From assembly GCA_964023205.1 (NCBI GenBank), contig OZ026840.1:33583336-33647335 (forward strand): a stretch of 64,000 nt of DNA. The letters are read 5' to 3'. The notes beneath the pieces are model-generated. The model did not search any database. It was not told the DNA's origin and was given only the letters and a program-made list of their open reading frames with translations. Position numbers and translations under genes: made by a program. The stretch is from Lutraria lutraria. Taxonomy: Eukaryota; Mollusca; Bivalvia; Venerida; Mactridae. This document shows positions 1 through 12,725 of the stretch, piece by piece; within the stretch, counting starts at the first letter, position 1, and every line of letters starts with the position of its first letter.

Positions 1-1500
1 AATAATGTATTTTAATTTGTCGGCTCTATACTTTACTCTAATTAATTTTGTTTTTTACACGCTAATTGAAACATCTCTTGCAAACAATGCAAGTGTGAAT
101 CAAATACCTTTGTCGGCTGAATGACAAGGTATGTAATGTAATTGATTTTTTTTGTTTGATAAATAAAATGGACCGTCCATTATATCACCATATTGATTGA
201 AATATTTTATGCTTGTTGTTAATGCTGGCGTCACACTGTCCCGAAGTTGACAGCAGATGTCCACACGAATGTGGAATTTTGAACTTCGCGCGAAATTGGC
301 CCCGATCCTAGTCAATAGCCAAATCAACAGCCGAATCAAGTACGATGCCTTACGAAGATCACACGATGGCACCCGAACCACACACGAAGGCAGAACGAAG
401 ATGTGAATTTATATTTAGATGTTTACCCGAAGGACACACGAAGGATACACGATGGCTACACGGCGTCGTATTGAGAGTACGATGCCTTCAAACAAGGTCA
501 CGAAGGCGTCATGTGACCTCCCGATGGTATAAATTACAAATTTACTTTATTCAAATTAAAGTCAATTTAATTAACATGCCACCCAAGGCATAGAGAAACA
601 GGGGTAGGAGGCTGCCCACTAAATGCAGAGTTCAGAAGAGGAAAGCAGAGGCAACTGAGTAGACTTCACTGAGCCTCCAACCAAAGAGAGAGGCATAAAA
701 TCAATGCAAAGACACTTGTATTCTGCGTCGAACAGGGCCATGAGGACAATGAGAAGAAGCCTTTGTAGTGTATGTAGACAGACCCACCGTTCCAAGGACA
801 GGTGACCACCACATGAGCCATCCAGAGCACCACAGCAGTGTGGAAATTGTCATCTCTTCTCAAACTACTCAGCAATGGCGGTCAATATTTCAGTTGTAGT
901 AGGACACTGGATTACATCAGCAGAAAACTCGGCTTCACATACTTCATATGTTGTAGGGTGATAGACAGGTTGAAACCGGGAGGGAGAGACTTTCTGTACC
1001 ATGTGTTCTTCTCTTCTATACGACCTACCCTAAAATAAGTACATTATCTAATACGAGTGTTACCCTTTAAATGTTTACGAAGAACCCATTGATGTATTAC
1101 GTGGGTTTAATCCAGGGATTCTGAAATAAAATTTAATCAAACAATAACTGTCAATAATAAATGGTATGTAGATCACAATGCAAAAGTTACCTTGATTTTC
1201 ACTATGTATATAAGATTTACTACCCTGTGCGTATACATGTACGCTATGAAAGTAAAATTGGCGATTGCGTGCTAAAAAAAGTGAACTATAGGTTGGGTCA
1301 TATATTATCAAGATAGATATGACCGTACTTTTCCGGACTGAAAGAATGCTAGTATTGGTGATGATAATGATGAAATGATGTACTTGTGGTCATGATAAGA
1401 ATACTAATAAATTAGTAATAATAACATAATAAAATAACCCTATCACATAAGGAAGGCTAATAGCAAGAAATGACAAAAAGAAATAAGAAAAGTTTCCTTA
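1..1500. other. Intergenic, with decayed coding-like patch
   Basis: No intact gene is visible. Between about 340 and 530 short direct repeats of a CACGAAGG / CACGATGG type alternate. A stretch starting with ATG at 576 (Met-Pro-Pro-Lys-Ala, then a stop) continues as basic, then acidic coding-like sequence broken by several in-frame stops to about 880. It may be a decayed transposon or host gene, but I cannot name it. The remainder is plain AT-rich sequence. Confidence 0.4.
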
Positions 1501-1599
1501 AGAGGAGGTACTGGGCCTGTCAGAGTTGTTCATCATGTTTTCTAAGGTATATATCAAAAGGTTGTCTCATCATCAAAGTATGCCATTCTGCAGGAAGTG

Positions 1600-1975
1600 A
1601 ATTATGGATTAATGTCATTAAGACAAACAAGCTGACAAGGTTTGGCCAAGATCCAATCAAAACCATGACATTTAGAGCTTTTACAAGATTTTTACCTAGG
1701 ATTTGACCTTGTGACCCAGTTTTTGAACCCAGCTGACCCATGTTCATCCTTGACCCACATATCATTGAGGCAAACATTTTGACAAGGTTTGGTGAAGATC
1801 CAATTAAAACTGTGACATCTACAGTGTTAACAAAGTTTTCCTAAGATTTGACCTGGTGACCTAGTTATTGACCCCAGATGACCCATATTTATACTTGACC
1901 GTTATATCATTAAAACAAACGATTTGACAAAGTTTGGTGAAGATCCAATAATAACTGTGAAATCTACAGTGATAA
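1600..1975. repeat. Truncated copy of the ~146-bp tandem-unit repeat
   Basis: About two and a half units of the same repeat that fills 2531-3821, with 'GTGACCCAGTTTTTGAACCC' and 'GTGACCTAGTTATTGACCCC' about 145 bp apart. It is nearly identical to about 2950-3310 in the longer copy. Both termini of the full element are missing, so it is a fragment, probably made by local duplication. Confidence 0.75.
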
Positions 1976-1989
1976 TTCAGACTTTCCTT

Positions 1990-2530
1990 TGTATTTTCGT
2001 TGTATTTACATGCAACAGTTTCTTTTTCCAGCTTTATGCACAGAAAATTAGTCGTGTTGTCTAAAATGTATGTGCACTTTTTGTACATCTGTTGTTAGAT
2101 CTTGTTGATTACTAAGAGTCCACTGTTTCATTATAATAAATATGTTTACAATATTGTGTTATGTGGTAGTGTTATTTTTATAATCACTACAATAGTAGTT
2201 TCAACAGCCAGGGTAATGTGGCGATTGTTTCAATTTTAACTGAAGAAGAAGAGCCTTGTACTGCTGGGTAGAATCACTGACTTCATGTAAGCTTCCTCAT
2301 ATTTGGAATGTTGCTGGTCCCGCTTATAGTGGTAAAGGGACTAGTGATTACTAGTCAAAGACATAAACCACTGGACAATGGAGATCTCCTTCACCAAAAT
2401 ATCATAGCATTAAGATTGTTCTGAGTTTCACATTTTTTTATTTATTATTTTATTTGATATACATGCACAAAAAATGGTTAAATGCCACAAATAGTAAGAA
2501 TAATGACTTTAAAAGTATCTATAATATCTA
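1990..2530. other. Intergenic, nothing recognised
   Basis: AT-rich sequence with no ORF or splice pattern that I can support. Confidence 0.5.
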
Positions 2531-3821
2531 ACAAGAGGGCCAAGATGGCCCTATATCGCTCACATGACAATCACTGTTCACTCATTAAAACATTTTTTTG
2601 AACCGGTGACCTAGTTTTTGACCCCAGACGACCTATGTTCGAATTTGTCTCACATATCATTAAGACAAACAGTCTGACTAGGTTTGGTGAAGATACGATC
2701 AAAATTTGACATCTACAGTGTTAATAAGGTTTTCCTAAGATTTGACCTTGTGACCTGGTTTTTGACCCTAGGTGACCCATATTTAAACTTGTCCTTAATA
2801 TCATTAAGACAAACAAGCTGACAAGGTTTGGCCAAGATCCAATCAAAACCATGACATTTAGAGCTTTTACAATATGTTTACCTAAGAATTGACCTTGTGA
2901 CCTGGTTTTTGACCCTAGGTGACCCATATTTGAACTTGTCCTTAATATCATTAAGACAAACAAGCTGCCAAGGTTTGGCCAAGATCCAATCAAAACCATG
3001 ACATTCAGAGCTTTTACAAGATGTTTACCTAAGATTTGACCTTGTGACCCAGTTTTTGAACCCGGCTGACCCATGTTCATCCTTGACCCACATATCATTG
3101 AGGCAAACATTTTGACAAGGTTTGGTGAAGATCCAATTAAAACTGTGACATCTACATTGTTAACAAAGTTTTCCTAAGATTTGACCTGGTGACCTAGTTA
3201 TTGACCCCAGATGACCCATATTTATACTTGACCGTTATATCATTAAAACAAACGATTTGACAAAGTTTGGTGAAGATCCAATAATAACTGTGAAATCTAC
3301 AGTGTTAACATGGTTTTTCATAAGATTTGACCTAGCGACCTAGTTTTTGACCCAAGATGACCCATGTTCGAACTCGTCCAAGATATTATGAAGACAAACA
3401 TTCTGACAAGGTTTCATGATCATCCAATCAAAACAGTGACTTCTGGAGTGTTCACAAGGTTTTCCAGCAATTTGCCCTAGTGACCTAATTTTACTACAGA
3501 AATTACCCATTATCAAACTTGACCTACATATTATTAAAATAAACATTCTGACAAAGTTTCATGAAGATAAAGTCAAAACAGTGATTTCTAAAGAGTTCAC
3601 AAGGTTTTCCCTTATTTGGCCCTGGTGACCTAGTTTTTGACCCCAAATGGCCCAATATCGAACTCGTCCGAGATTTTGTTGATATTAACGTTCTGACCCA
3701 GTTTTGCTAAAATTGAGCCAAAAATGTGGCCCCTAGTGTGGTCACAACAAAAAGTTTGATGCCTCACGACGCCGGACGGAGAGTGATCCTAATAGCTCAC
3801 TTTGTGACGTGTGAGCTAAAA
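2531..3821. repeat. Bivalve-type tandem-unit element, left copy of an inverted pair
   Basis: About eight units of 145-148 bp, each carrying a variant of 'TGACCTAGTTTTTGACCCC' (near 2606, 2751, 2896, 3044, 3190, 3338, 3480, 3626). One end is ACAAGAGGGCCAAGATGGCCC, with an imperfect palindrome GGGCCA/TGGCCC. The other is AGCTCACTTTGTGACGTGTGAGCT, also a palindrome. The unit length is near nucleosome size. The copy at 11376-12497 matches it in reverse complement and is shorter by about one unit. The long ORF on the minus strand here (3110 to 2721) is periodic repeat translation, not a gene. Confidence 0.85.
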
Positions 3822-4490
3822 ACAAAATGTACTTCATTGCAAGCAAATATTCATCCACTGACTTATGGAAATCACTTCATTTCAAGCTTTCAAATAGTCA
3901 TAAATTTAGGTATAAGGTATTACAATTAACATAAAAACGTTAACTCATATTTTCAAGAAAATTACTGACTTAAGTCAAATGTACATGCAAATATCACACA
4001 ACAGAAATATTACCAACTAGACCCATGTAATGAGAAAACACCAGCCCTGTTTTTATAATGTATTCCTCTGATCTGGGACAAATGTACACAGGGATTGGAA
4101 AACGTAGTGAATAGATCATTAACTGTGTGTACATTGTTGTTGGTTTGGCCGTTCATGTGCACAAATTTTGATTCGAAAGCGCTCAGTAAATTTAGCATCT
4201 TTTTTTACAAGCAATTATTGCCTACAATTAATAACATGTTACTGAAACACCGACACATTGACTTTAACATAATTATATGTGTGTAGTACACTTCAATTTT
4301 TTTGTTGTAGATATTTTCCAGCTTTGACTGACATTAGATGCGTAAAAAAGGCTATAAAAATGTAATATAGTGTCCCTGGTTTATGCATGCACTGCAAGTA
4401 CATTTGTAGGTACAAAATGTAGTTAGTAGAACTAAGAAGTTTGGACTGAATATTAGAAGTCTGAAGCTTTAGCCAGTATTTAATATACAA
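3822..4490. other. Intergenic, nothing recognised
   Basis: No coding or repeat signal that I can support. Confidence 0.5.
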
Positions 4491-4494
4491 TGTA

Positions 4495-4671
4495 CAGTCA
4501 AACCTGTGTTAGCGGCCATCTCCAAATGAAGGCTTCCCTGTGGTTAAAGGCCATTCTGTTAAAAACCATCATAGATTATTCAGAACATAAAGACCTCTGA
4601 ATAAAGATCACCTATTTATAAAGACCTCATTTGTATTTGCCAAGGGTGGCCTTAGATCACAGGTTTGACTA
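4495..4671. mobile_element. MITE family A (CAGTCAAACCTGTG), copy 1
   Basis: A roughly 177-bp element bounded by CAGTCAAACCTGTG at the left and its inverted form CACAGGTTTGACTA at the right, with TA on each side. The interior has paired 'AAAGGCC' words. Related copies lie at 6577-6754 and, inverted, at 52642-52819. TA flanks and this terminus suggest a Tc1/mariner-type non-autonomous element. Confidence 0.75.
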
Positions 4672-4940
4672 TACCAAGCTGTCATTGGTTTAATATTCAT
4701 GTTGACACCAAATTTGTAGTAAATTCAGCCAATCATAGCATCCATTTTCTGTTGTTGACAAAACAACTTTCTATTTAGAAAGAAACAGTGAATTTAATTG
4801 TCCAATTTCATACATACAGTGTATATGCAGTGGATGATTTATGTTTGTTATCACTGATAGAATTGATCCATTAAACAACTGTTGCCATACAATCTTCCTC
4901 CCTGAATAATGTTAATTAAATATTGAAGCATTCATATATT

Positions 4941-7900
4941 TTATCCTCCATGTAATGTAGATATAAACACTATTTTATCTTTTCCTTGAATACAGTAGTC
5001 CAATTCTCCCTGAAAAAAAAAGAAACAAAATTGTGTATTCTCTTCGAAACAAGGAAACAAAAAAGTTATGAGTCAATCCACACGAAGATGTTTTGAGTGA
5101 ATAGAATAGAACCCCAAAAATGAGATTTTAGCTTAAAGTTAAGCAGGAAATTTACAGGACTTTTACTTCATCAAGGTGTTTCTGGTTAATCCGACCCTTC
5201 CTAATTTGAATTTCACATGTTTGTGAAGAAGCTGTCCAGTTTGTTTATGGAAAGGGGATAGTTCTGCCTAGGTGTATACCTCAGGTCCGTCTCCACCTTT
5301 ATGAGTGTAGCTGGAAAAGTTGCTAATGACCCTGGTTGTTTGTTGCTACATAGAACCATAGAGAAGAAAGACTTACAAATTGCTACAATCAAGGTCTTGT
5401 ATAGACAACCCACAAAGTTAGTACATGTATAACAGTCAAAAACATAAATCTCAGTTTGGAATAAATAACAATCACAAGCAAAGATGCTTTTTCATACTGA
5501 TTTTTTTACCATGCTATTCGCCATGAGCAATAATAATTATTTGGCACACCTCAGCCAATTCCATACCTCCATCAGATCTGTGATGTACTTGGAAGCTTCA
5601 CATTTTTGATGAATTATTTGCTAAGAAAATATTACAGCTAAACAACCCGACTATGAGGACGAGTGGTTAAGGTTGTTGACTTCAAATCACTGTATCCTCT
5701 CACTGATAGAGGGTCGTGGGTTCGAGTGGGTAGCTCTATATGTGAGAAAGAAGGCAGTTGCTTATGGAGGATGGGACTCTAGTACTGGTTCTTCCCAGGA
5801 ATGATGGTTATATAAACTGTCGGCCTCATATGACTCTGACTGTTAAAATGGGGTGTAAAACTCAAATAAACAAACAAACAATACAGCTAAACAATTGTGT
5901 TCTTAAAATGGTGTTTGTTAAAAAATGTCTAGCATTCAAAATGCAGGATGGTCCTCAAAGCAGTGTAATCTTTTGCTATCCCCAGTCCATTATAAATGAT
6001 AAACAGCCATTTATAAAGACAATTTTTTTTTTGAAAAGCATCTCATTCATGGAAGCCTAAACATTCTGTCAGTTTTACATCCAGGTAATTCCAAGTAGTT
6101 CCAATGTTGATATACCAGGTAAAGCCGAGATTAAACGTAGATGATCAAGGTGTGTTGAATGAGAAAATAATTCCTACATATCAAAGGGAGGCTACTTACC
6201 ATTAACTCCCAGTCAGCATCATTGATTAACACAAGAATACCAGGTCTCCTGAAATGTTCATTATATGTGCATATGTACAAACAGAAACATGTAAACACAG
6301 TATGGGACCTTAGGCATAAAAACATTTGTTTGTTTTTGGTTATCGACCTACCCTAATTTTTCCCGCATCTCAAGACTTTTTATTAAGGCAAAGACATGGT
6401 ACATCCTCTTTTTCACTTTTTTACCAATTGACATGCCAAAAAAGAACCAACCTACATATTTTAATACTGGTATGCATATATGTAACCAGAAACAAACTTT
6501 TGTTTAGGCCTTCAAATCAGCAAAATGTCAAATGATAATCTATATTGCAAGCAAGGTTAAATATCTAAATGAGTTTAAGTCAAACTTGTGTTAGCATCCA
6601 CCTCCCAATAAAGGTCACCCTGTAAATAAAGGCCATTCTTTTAAAAACCAACAGTGATTATTCAGAACAAAATGACCTCTGAATAAAGGCCACCTGTCAA
6701 CAAAGGCCACACTATGTATTTCCCAAGGGTGGCCTTTCTTCACATGTTTGACTGTTTTAGTAAAGATTGATATGAAAGTTGATACTTTATAAAGGAAAGT
6801 TGTTAATTGCTAGTGTTCTTAAGTTAATTGGGTTATGAGGCATAAAAAGAAACCAAATATTATATTTATTGATCTAAATCTATAGAAAAAATGTCACTTA
6901 CACAGTTTCTCCTTGTAAAAACAATTCCGGTCTTTCCTTCAACATTTTGTCTTTCATCCAAGGTAATAAGTCCCTGATGGTCCCTGTATGTTTAACAGAT
7001 ACACATAATTACAAATGTATGTACATATTTATGTTGAGTAAATTGTTTCAATTATACTGGTTTTTATTCAATTGAAAAGCAAACATGTTTGCCATTTACT
7101 GAGAAAAGCAAAAATTAAAAGTATTTGAACAAGAATTATCATTTTTAACTACCTGCAAGCTTATAATATAATTATGACCATGAATAAAAAATTTAAAAAA
7201 AATACATTAATGATGTTCATGTGCAGTTATAAACCACTTACAAGGCAATTCTTTTGCCGGTAGACTAACATCATGTTTTTTCTGTTTGTCAAACAGCAGT
7301 TCTGCACCACCACTGAAATAATAACGATAACTCTGAGTATAGATCATGATAACTTCAAAACACACAGCTGAGCCACTGAACTATCAAATTAGATCAACCC
7401 TGTTCTTGTAGAAACATTCATTCATCCATTAGTCTTTGCACTAGCCCAAAGCCCAGGGCCAGTTAATCTCTATTTGGGCTACTAAACTTTCATAAAATTG
7501 TGTATTCAGGCAGGGACTGTAATGTCGAGTCACATGTCTATTATTAATAGCCAACTTATGAATATGTTAGCAGTAATTATGGGTACTGCTTTAAATGGCC
7601 CTATAATCATGACAATGCACAATGATATTGATGCATCAGAGACGTAATTAATATTGTTTTCATATATAAAATTTGTAAAGGAATTATAATCAGCTGTCGA
7701 TATATATACAATTGTATGGATTATGGTTCCATGGTTATTGACCTACATAAGATCTTACAGAAGATATCATGGTAATTTATTAATAATAAAAATATCAGCA
7801 AAGAGGCAATTCACCCAGATATAATCTTATTATTTGTTTTCAGCTAAATGTCCTAACCTCTTAAGATGGTACATCCACTAATAAATATACTTTCAAGCTA

Positions 7901-8274
7901 TAGGTGTAAACAAAAAAAAAAGGGTAAAAATGTGAGAAAATTATGGATGTACCGATCTTCCAAGCTAATTGAAAGTCTATAGGGTACCTGGGAAGAATTA
8001 GATCCGTTAACCAAAATCAGGGTCACTCAAATAGAAACACCTGGCCAAAACTAACATACATAAATGCCTTAATTTACAACTGAGAAATAATGTTAATTTT
8101 CTGTTGTTCCCAATGTAAGGAAAGTAGATTTCAAAAACAACAATATCAACAGTAATGTAGCTCATATCTACTTATAGAAAGAAAATTAAATTTCTTCAAC
8201 AATTATTTAACTATTATAACCAAGTAAAAGAAGATATTAACTTACCCAAATTCAATTGATATTTCAACAGACAT
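4941..8274 (-). CDS. URM1: Ubiquitin-related modifier 1 (URM1), five exons
   Basis: URM1 is a beta-grasp protein that is thiocarboxylated by the MOCS3/Uba4 enzyme. It donates sulfur for 2-thiolation of wobble uridine in cytosolic tRNAs and can be conjugated to proteins. Exons on the minus strand are 8274-8246, 7312-7242, 6983-6902, 6248-6200 and 5009-4941. All junctions keep frame and use GT/AG, giving 99 residues and a TAA stop. The human protein is about 101 residues. Visible hallmarks are the N-terminal [15 protein letters not shown] strand region, [13 protein letters not shown], the [15 protein letters not shown] block in exon 4, and the C-terminal ISTLHGG, whose last Gly-Gly is the activation site. 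No residue follows it, as expected for a modifier that is not processed. The second intron position splits the Trp codon of PW. Intron 4 holds a SINE and intron 3 a MITE. Identity is secure. Confidence 0.97.
5640..5885 (+). mobile_element. tRNA-derived SINE (Leu/Ser-like head)
   Basis: The head contains an A-box-like 'GACGAGTGGTTAAGG' and a B box 'GGGTTCGAGT' about 50 bases later, spaced as in a long-variable-arm tRNA. A tRNA-unrelated body follows, then a tail of AAATAAACAAACAAACAA. It lies in URM1 intron 4, antisense to the gene. The ORF across it is not a gene. Confidence 0.8.
6311..6510. mobile_element. MITE family B (TTAGGC...GTTTGTTT), copy in URM1 3' half
   Basis: A roughly 200-bp repeat with ends TTAGGCATAAAAACATTTG and the inverted AAACTTTTGTTTAGGCC. 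Its interior carries CGACCTACCCTA and GGTACATCC. Related copies are at 17225-17445, 31975-32130 (inverted), 47515-47635 (inverted) and inside the hAT element from 20846. It overlaps intron sequence next to URM1 exon 4. Confidence 0.6.
6577..6754. mobile_element. MITE family A, copy 2 (URM1 intron 3)
   Basis: AGTCAAACTTGTGTTAGC at the left end and CACATGTTTGACTG at the right. Internal 'AAAGGCCA' words match the copy at 4495, so it is a diverged member of the same family, here in intron sequence between URM1 exons 4 and 3. Confidence 0.75.
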
Positions 8275-10162
8275 GCTGATTTTCTATTTTAAGAACAGGG
8301 AAATCCCAAGCGTCTGAATGATTCCGAATATCGTCCATTGACAGAGACCACAAAAGATCGTGTTTTCTAGTATTTATCACGTGAATAAACGTCTGCAACT
8401 AAATTCATCGCAATACGTAAGTATTTTCGGTAAAATATTTCCATAAGATACCCAGTTTTGGTGGAAACATTTTGCATAATTTGAGTATTTTAGATATCCA
8501 ATTAATGTCACTTATTTTCGCGAATCCCAAGACTTTTCGACCCCAATTCGAGCATGTACTTTTCGACCCAATGACTTTTCGACCACTGTTGATGAATTGG
8601 TATTTTTTTGGTTTTAAACGAATTTCTAAAGAGATGTTTTTATTTAAATTATTTCAAGGATATTAAACTGACTATTTTAGTTGTTGGTACCCTAGTTGTT
8701 ATGCATCAACTCTAACATTAGAGTTACTCAGTTAGACTGATTAGTTCAGGGTACCATGCATTAATTACTAAATTGGTATTTTTTATTTCATCTTGTTGAT
8801 CATTTTAGTTATGGAATTGTCTTCTTTCAAAGTCAATAGCTTAACTGGTGCACTAACAAACTTCTGCTCTAGCCGTATGCGACAGCCGGATGTAAACAAT
8901 GCGTCCGCACTGAGCATGCGCAGCTTAAAACCACGCCTTGTTTTACTTGATTAACTTTTTGCGCAACAGCTACTTTCGATTTCAAGTTATTTGTATAAAC
9001 TAAATTTGTTCTGTTTTATTGTTATTCAATGCAGGAATGCTATAATATAGCATCCCTGTTCAATGTTATAATGCTATTAGGCCACTGCTATGTCTGGTTC
9101 CAAATGTATCATTTATGTTTCTTTGGTTGTCTACGGAACTGAAACTTACATACTACCAAACTGCTCTATATACGTCTAAGCTCAGCATGCTAGCGAGACT
9201 TGTCATATCATACAGATACTTATTCGTGACAGCTACTAGCAATCGAAACGTGTAATAAGAAATTATTATGTGTACAGCAGGTTCTAAGCTCTGTCAATGG
9301 TCAGATTTCTGCTGTATTTTGCGGTCACTGAGTTATCTAATACTGCCAAAATTCTAACACAAACCGACAGGGTTCGAATCCACAAGACTTTATATACCTT
9401 ATATACATCGACCACGGAGGCAAAATACAATTAAGTAAAAAGTTAAGTGACAGCAATATTAAATAATTTGCCATCGTTATAAAAAAGGATCTTAATTCTA
9501 CACAACTCTACTGAATCAAATTTCTTGTACGTATATATAGGCCTATGCACATATCCAGTGAGGCGAGGGTGTGTTCATGTGATGTATTATGATGTCCTTG
9601 AAATATACAAGTGGTTTCCTTAAAAGTCGAGGAAATTACCCTCATGCATAATTTGGTCCTTTTGAGTCTGTCCATTCTTTGAATTCATTGAGCCGCCTGC
9701 ACAAATACATGCATGTCAGGCCGATGGCACAAATAATAACCTTTAAGTACAGACAATAAACGAAATGAAACTCCCACAAAAATAATACATCCATACATTT
9801 ATCAATTTCTTATCCAATAATGCCCAACATACGCAATACTGTACACATGCATGTATACACATATCAAGGTTGAATCAGTACTATACACATATCAAGGTTA
9901 AATCAGTACTATGCTGTTACGCAGAAATTACGCGGTATTTTTAATGTAAACAAACCACTTTAACCTCACAGACACTAAAAACAAGGAACAGACACTACTC
10001 AATCATGACAGAAATGTAAAGTATATTCATTTATGTGTTTGAAAAAAATTGTCTTCATGTTCAAATAAATTTCTAACTTTATTAAAAACGGTATTTTCTA
10101 CGACACAGTGACAGAACTGTGGCCATTCTGCAGCGTGTTTGGAATTATAACGCTCATAAATT
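8275..10162. other. URM1 upstream region and intergenic sequence
   Basis: The URM1 5' side contains an E-box CACGTG near 8380 and a GCATGCGCAG word near 8924 that resembles an NRF1 half-site. Neither can be confirmed as functional. At 8525-8590 the phrase 'GACTTTTCGACC' recurs. Near 9855-9915 a 31-bp unit containing ACACATATCAAGGTT is duplicated in tandem. No gene is seen. Confidence 0.4.
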
Positions 10163-10961
10163 ATTTCATCGTCGGATACCCACGGTCGTTGCCTCCGCTC
10201 CGCTACGTACATCTCCCGTGGGATTTTTCTTTACCGATTCGCCGTTCCAATAAATAACTAAAACCTTATTCTGATTGGATGCTGTACAATCTTGTAATGC
10301 GCCTAACAGCCAATCAAATCGCTCGTACTAAAACTATGTTCGTTTCACGTAAAACTAAGTTTTTTAAAGTTACTTTACTTTTAATTGTAAACAAACAGAA
10401 TGAACATTTTCTCGTGGGCGCAGCCATTTTCATCATAGGCACTCGATTCCGTGATTTTTATACGTTTACAGACGTTCTTTTGGAATTTCACCCATCAAAC
10501 AATGCAAATCTGTCGAAAGAAAAATCTTCAATTTTCCCCTTATTGTGTGTATGAAATACTCCAAGGTAGTGAACTCGCCATCTTTTCGATTGACGGTAGT
10601 GACAAAAATAAGCGTGGGTCCCGACTTTCCTTCTAATCTGCACGTGCTTTCCGGGAACCTTGCTTTCGTTCATGCTTTCAGTGTGCCCCAACTTTAAACG
10701 TTTTGGCAGCTTTTAGAAGGAAAGCCGGGACCCACGCTTATTTTCGTCACTACCGTCAAACGAAAAGATCACGGAATCGAGTGCCTATGATTTTCATTTG
10801 CGTCTCCACGCCGGAGAGTAACGAAAATGTAAGCGTCGTTTCTATTGGTTAATGTATATTCTGTTTTATTCTATGAAAACGGCGAATCGGTAAAGAAAAA
10901 TCCCACGGGAGATGTACGTAACGGAGAGGAGGCAACGACCGTGGGTATCCGACGATGAAAT
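10163..10961. mobile_element. Foldback / Harbinger-like palindromic element
   Basis: Roughly 90-bp outer arms starting TTTCATCGTCGGATACCC pair almost perfectly (10164-10250 with 10875-10960). Further nested pairs occur inside: GGCACTCGATTCCGTGA at about 10437 with 10769-10788, and about 55 bp at 10579-10634 with 10714-10771. Most of the element can therefore fold on itself. Directly outside the ends both flanks read TTA, which would fit the 3-bp TWA target of PIF/Harbinger elements, but three bases is weak evidence. No transposase is present. Confidence 0.75.
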
Positions 10962-11375
10962 TAGTTATTTGACGCTCGATTTTGATCATATTTGTTCAAC
11001 ATAAAATTCATTCATTGCATAAACAAACTGTGTTAATCTGTAATATGTGGGACAAGACTGTAACGATTGCTTTGCACATAAAACATACATGTACAAGCTA
11101 CTTTCGTTTTCGCCGAACATACTGGTCAGGCACACTTGATTAGGTTCGCGGCCTCATTTGTATAATTTATTCAAAAACGCAGGAGCAAGTAAGTTTGATA
11201 GTGTGGTGCTGAAGACGCTTCATTTCACATGGTTTCCAGAACGCTACGGACTTAATAATAATAATAATCCAAAGCACATTACAAGGAACATTTGAATTTA
11301 TGGGTAGTACGAAACATCAGCAAAATATCCAATACCTTTTGCCTGTTGAGGTATATTTTAGGTCATGTTGATAGA

Positions 11376-12497
11376 TTTTTAGCTCACATGTCACAAAGTG
11401 ACAAAGTGAGCTATTAGGATCACTCTCCGTCCGGCGTTGTGCGTCGTCAAACTTTTTGTTGGGACCACACTAGGGGCCACATTTTTGGCTCAATTTTAGG
11501 CCATTTGGCGATATTGGGCCATTTGGGGTCAAAAACTAGGTCACCAGGGCCAAATAAGGGAAAACCTTGTGAACACTTTAGAAATCACTGTTTTGACTTT
11601 ATCTTCATGAAACTTTGTCAGAATGTTTATTTTAATAATATGTAGGTCAAGTTTGATAATTGGTCATTTCTGTAGTAAAATTAGGTCACTAGGGCAAATT
11701 GCTGGAAAACCTTGTGAACACTCTAGAAGTCACTGTTTTGATTGGATGATCATGAAACCTTGTCAGAATGTTTGTCTTCATAAAATCTTGGACGAGTTTG
11801 AACATGGGTCATCTTGGGTCAAAAACTAGGTCGCTAGGTCAAATCTTATGAAAAACCATGTTATCACTGTAGATTTCACAGTTATTATTGGATCTTCACC
11901 AAACTTTGTCAAATCGTTTGTTTTAATGATATAACGGTCAAGTATAAATATGGGTCATCTGGGGTCAATAACTTGGTCACCAGGTCAAATCTTAGGAAAA
12001 CTTTGTTAACACTGTAGATGTCACAGTTTTAATTGGATCTTCACCAAACCTTGTCAAAATGTTTGCCTCAATGATATGTGGGTCAAGGATGAACATGGGT
12101 CAGCTGGGTTCAAAAACTGGGTCACAAGGTCAAATCTTAGGTAAAAATCTTGTAAAAGCTCTAAATGTCATGGTTTTGGATGTCATGGATCTTGGCCAAA
12201 CCTTGTCAGATTGTTTGTCTTAATGATATTAAGGACAAGTTCAAATATGGGTCACCTAGGGTCAAAAACCAGGTCACAAGGTCAAATCTTAGGAAAACCT
12301 TATTAACACTGTAGATGTCAAATTTTGATCGTATCTTCACCAAACCTAGTCAGACTGTTTGTCTTAATGATATGTAAGACAAATTCGAACATAGGTCGTC
12401 TGGGGTCAAAAACTAGGTCACCGGTTCAAAACAATGTTTTAATGAGTGAACAGTGATTGTCATGTGAGCGATATAGGGCCATCTTGGCCCTCTTGTA
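11376..12497. repeat. Bivalve-type tandem-unit element, right copy of the inverted pair
   Basis: Reverse complement of the element at 2531-3821 with few differences and about one unit fewer. It begins TTTTTAGCTCACATGTCAC and ends GGGCCATCTTGGCCCTCTTG. The reading frames across 11439-11829 are repeat-derived and match in periodic fashion. It lies just upstream of the SerRS-like gene. Confidence 0.85.
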
Positions 12498-12725
12498 GTA
12501 TAATTCATGGCACTGTACACAAGTTTTACAGAAATTTGTGTGTATAATAATAATAGGAAAACAAACGTGACTCAGTTTGAGTCGTTTACCTGTTAACAGG
12601 TTTTCATTAATATTCAGTACAGCAGATTTTACAGAAGATTTTAAAGTTTGACTGGGCTAATATATATCAATGTTTCTTATTTCTTTCTTGGGTTTGTTTT
12701 TAGATTTCACTGACTTCGAGGTAGG

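Noticed and set aside
2721..3110. A 129-codon minus-strand frame with repeated 'MGHLGSKTRSQGQ' phrases
   Set aside because: The protein periodicity follows the 146-bp DNA unit; it is translated repeat.
8915..8935. NRF1-like GCATGCGCA as the URM1 promoter
   Set aside because: It is 640 bp upstream, a single half-site, and cannot be tied to the gene from sequence alone.
9380..9410. AGACTTTATATACCTTATATACATCG as another palindromic micro-insertion
   Set aside because: The two TATATAC words are direct rather than inverted and there are no flanking 7-bp repeats.
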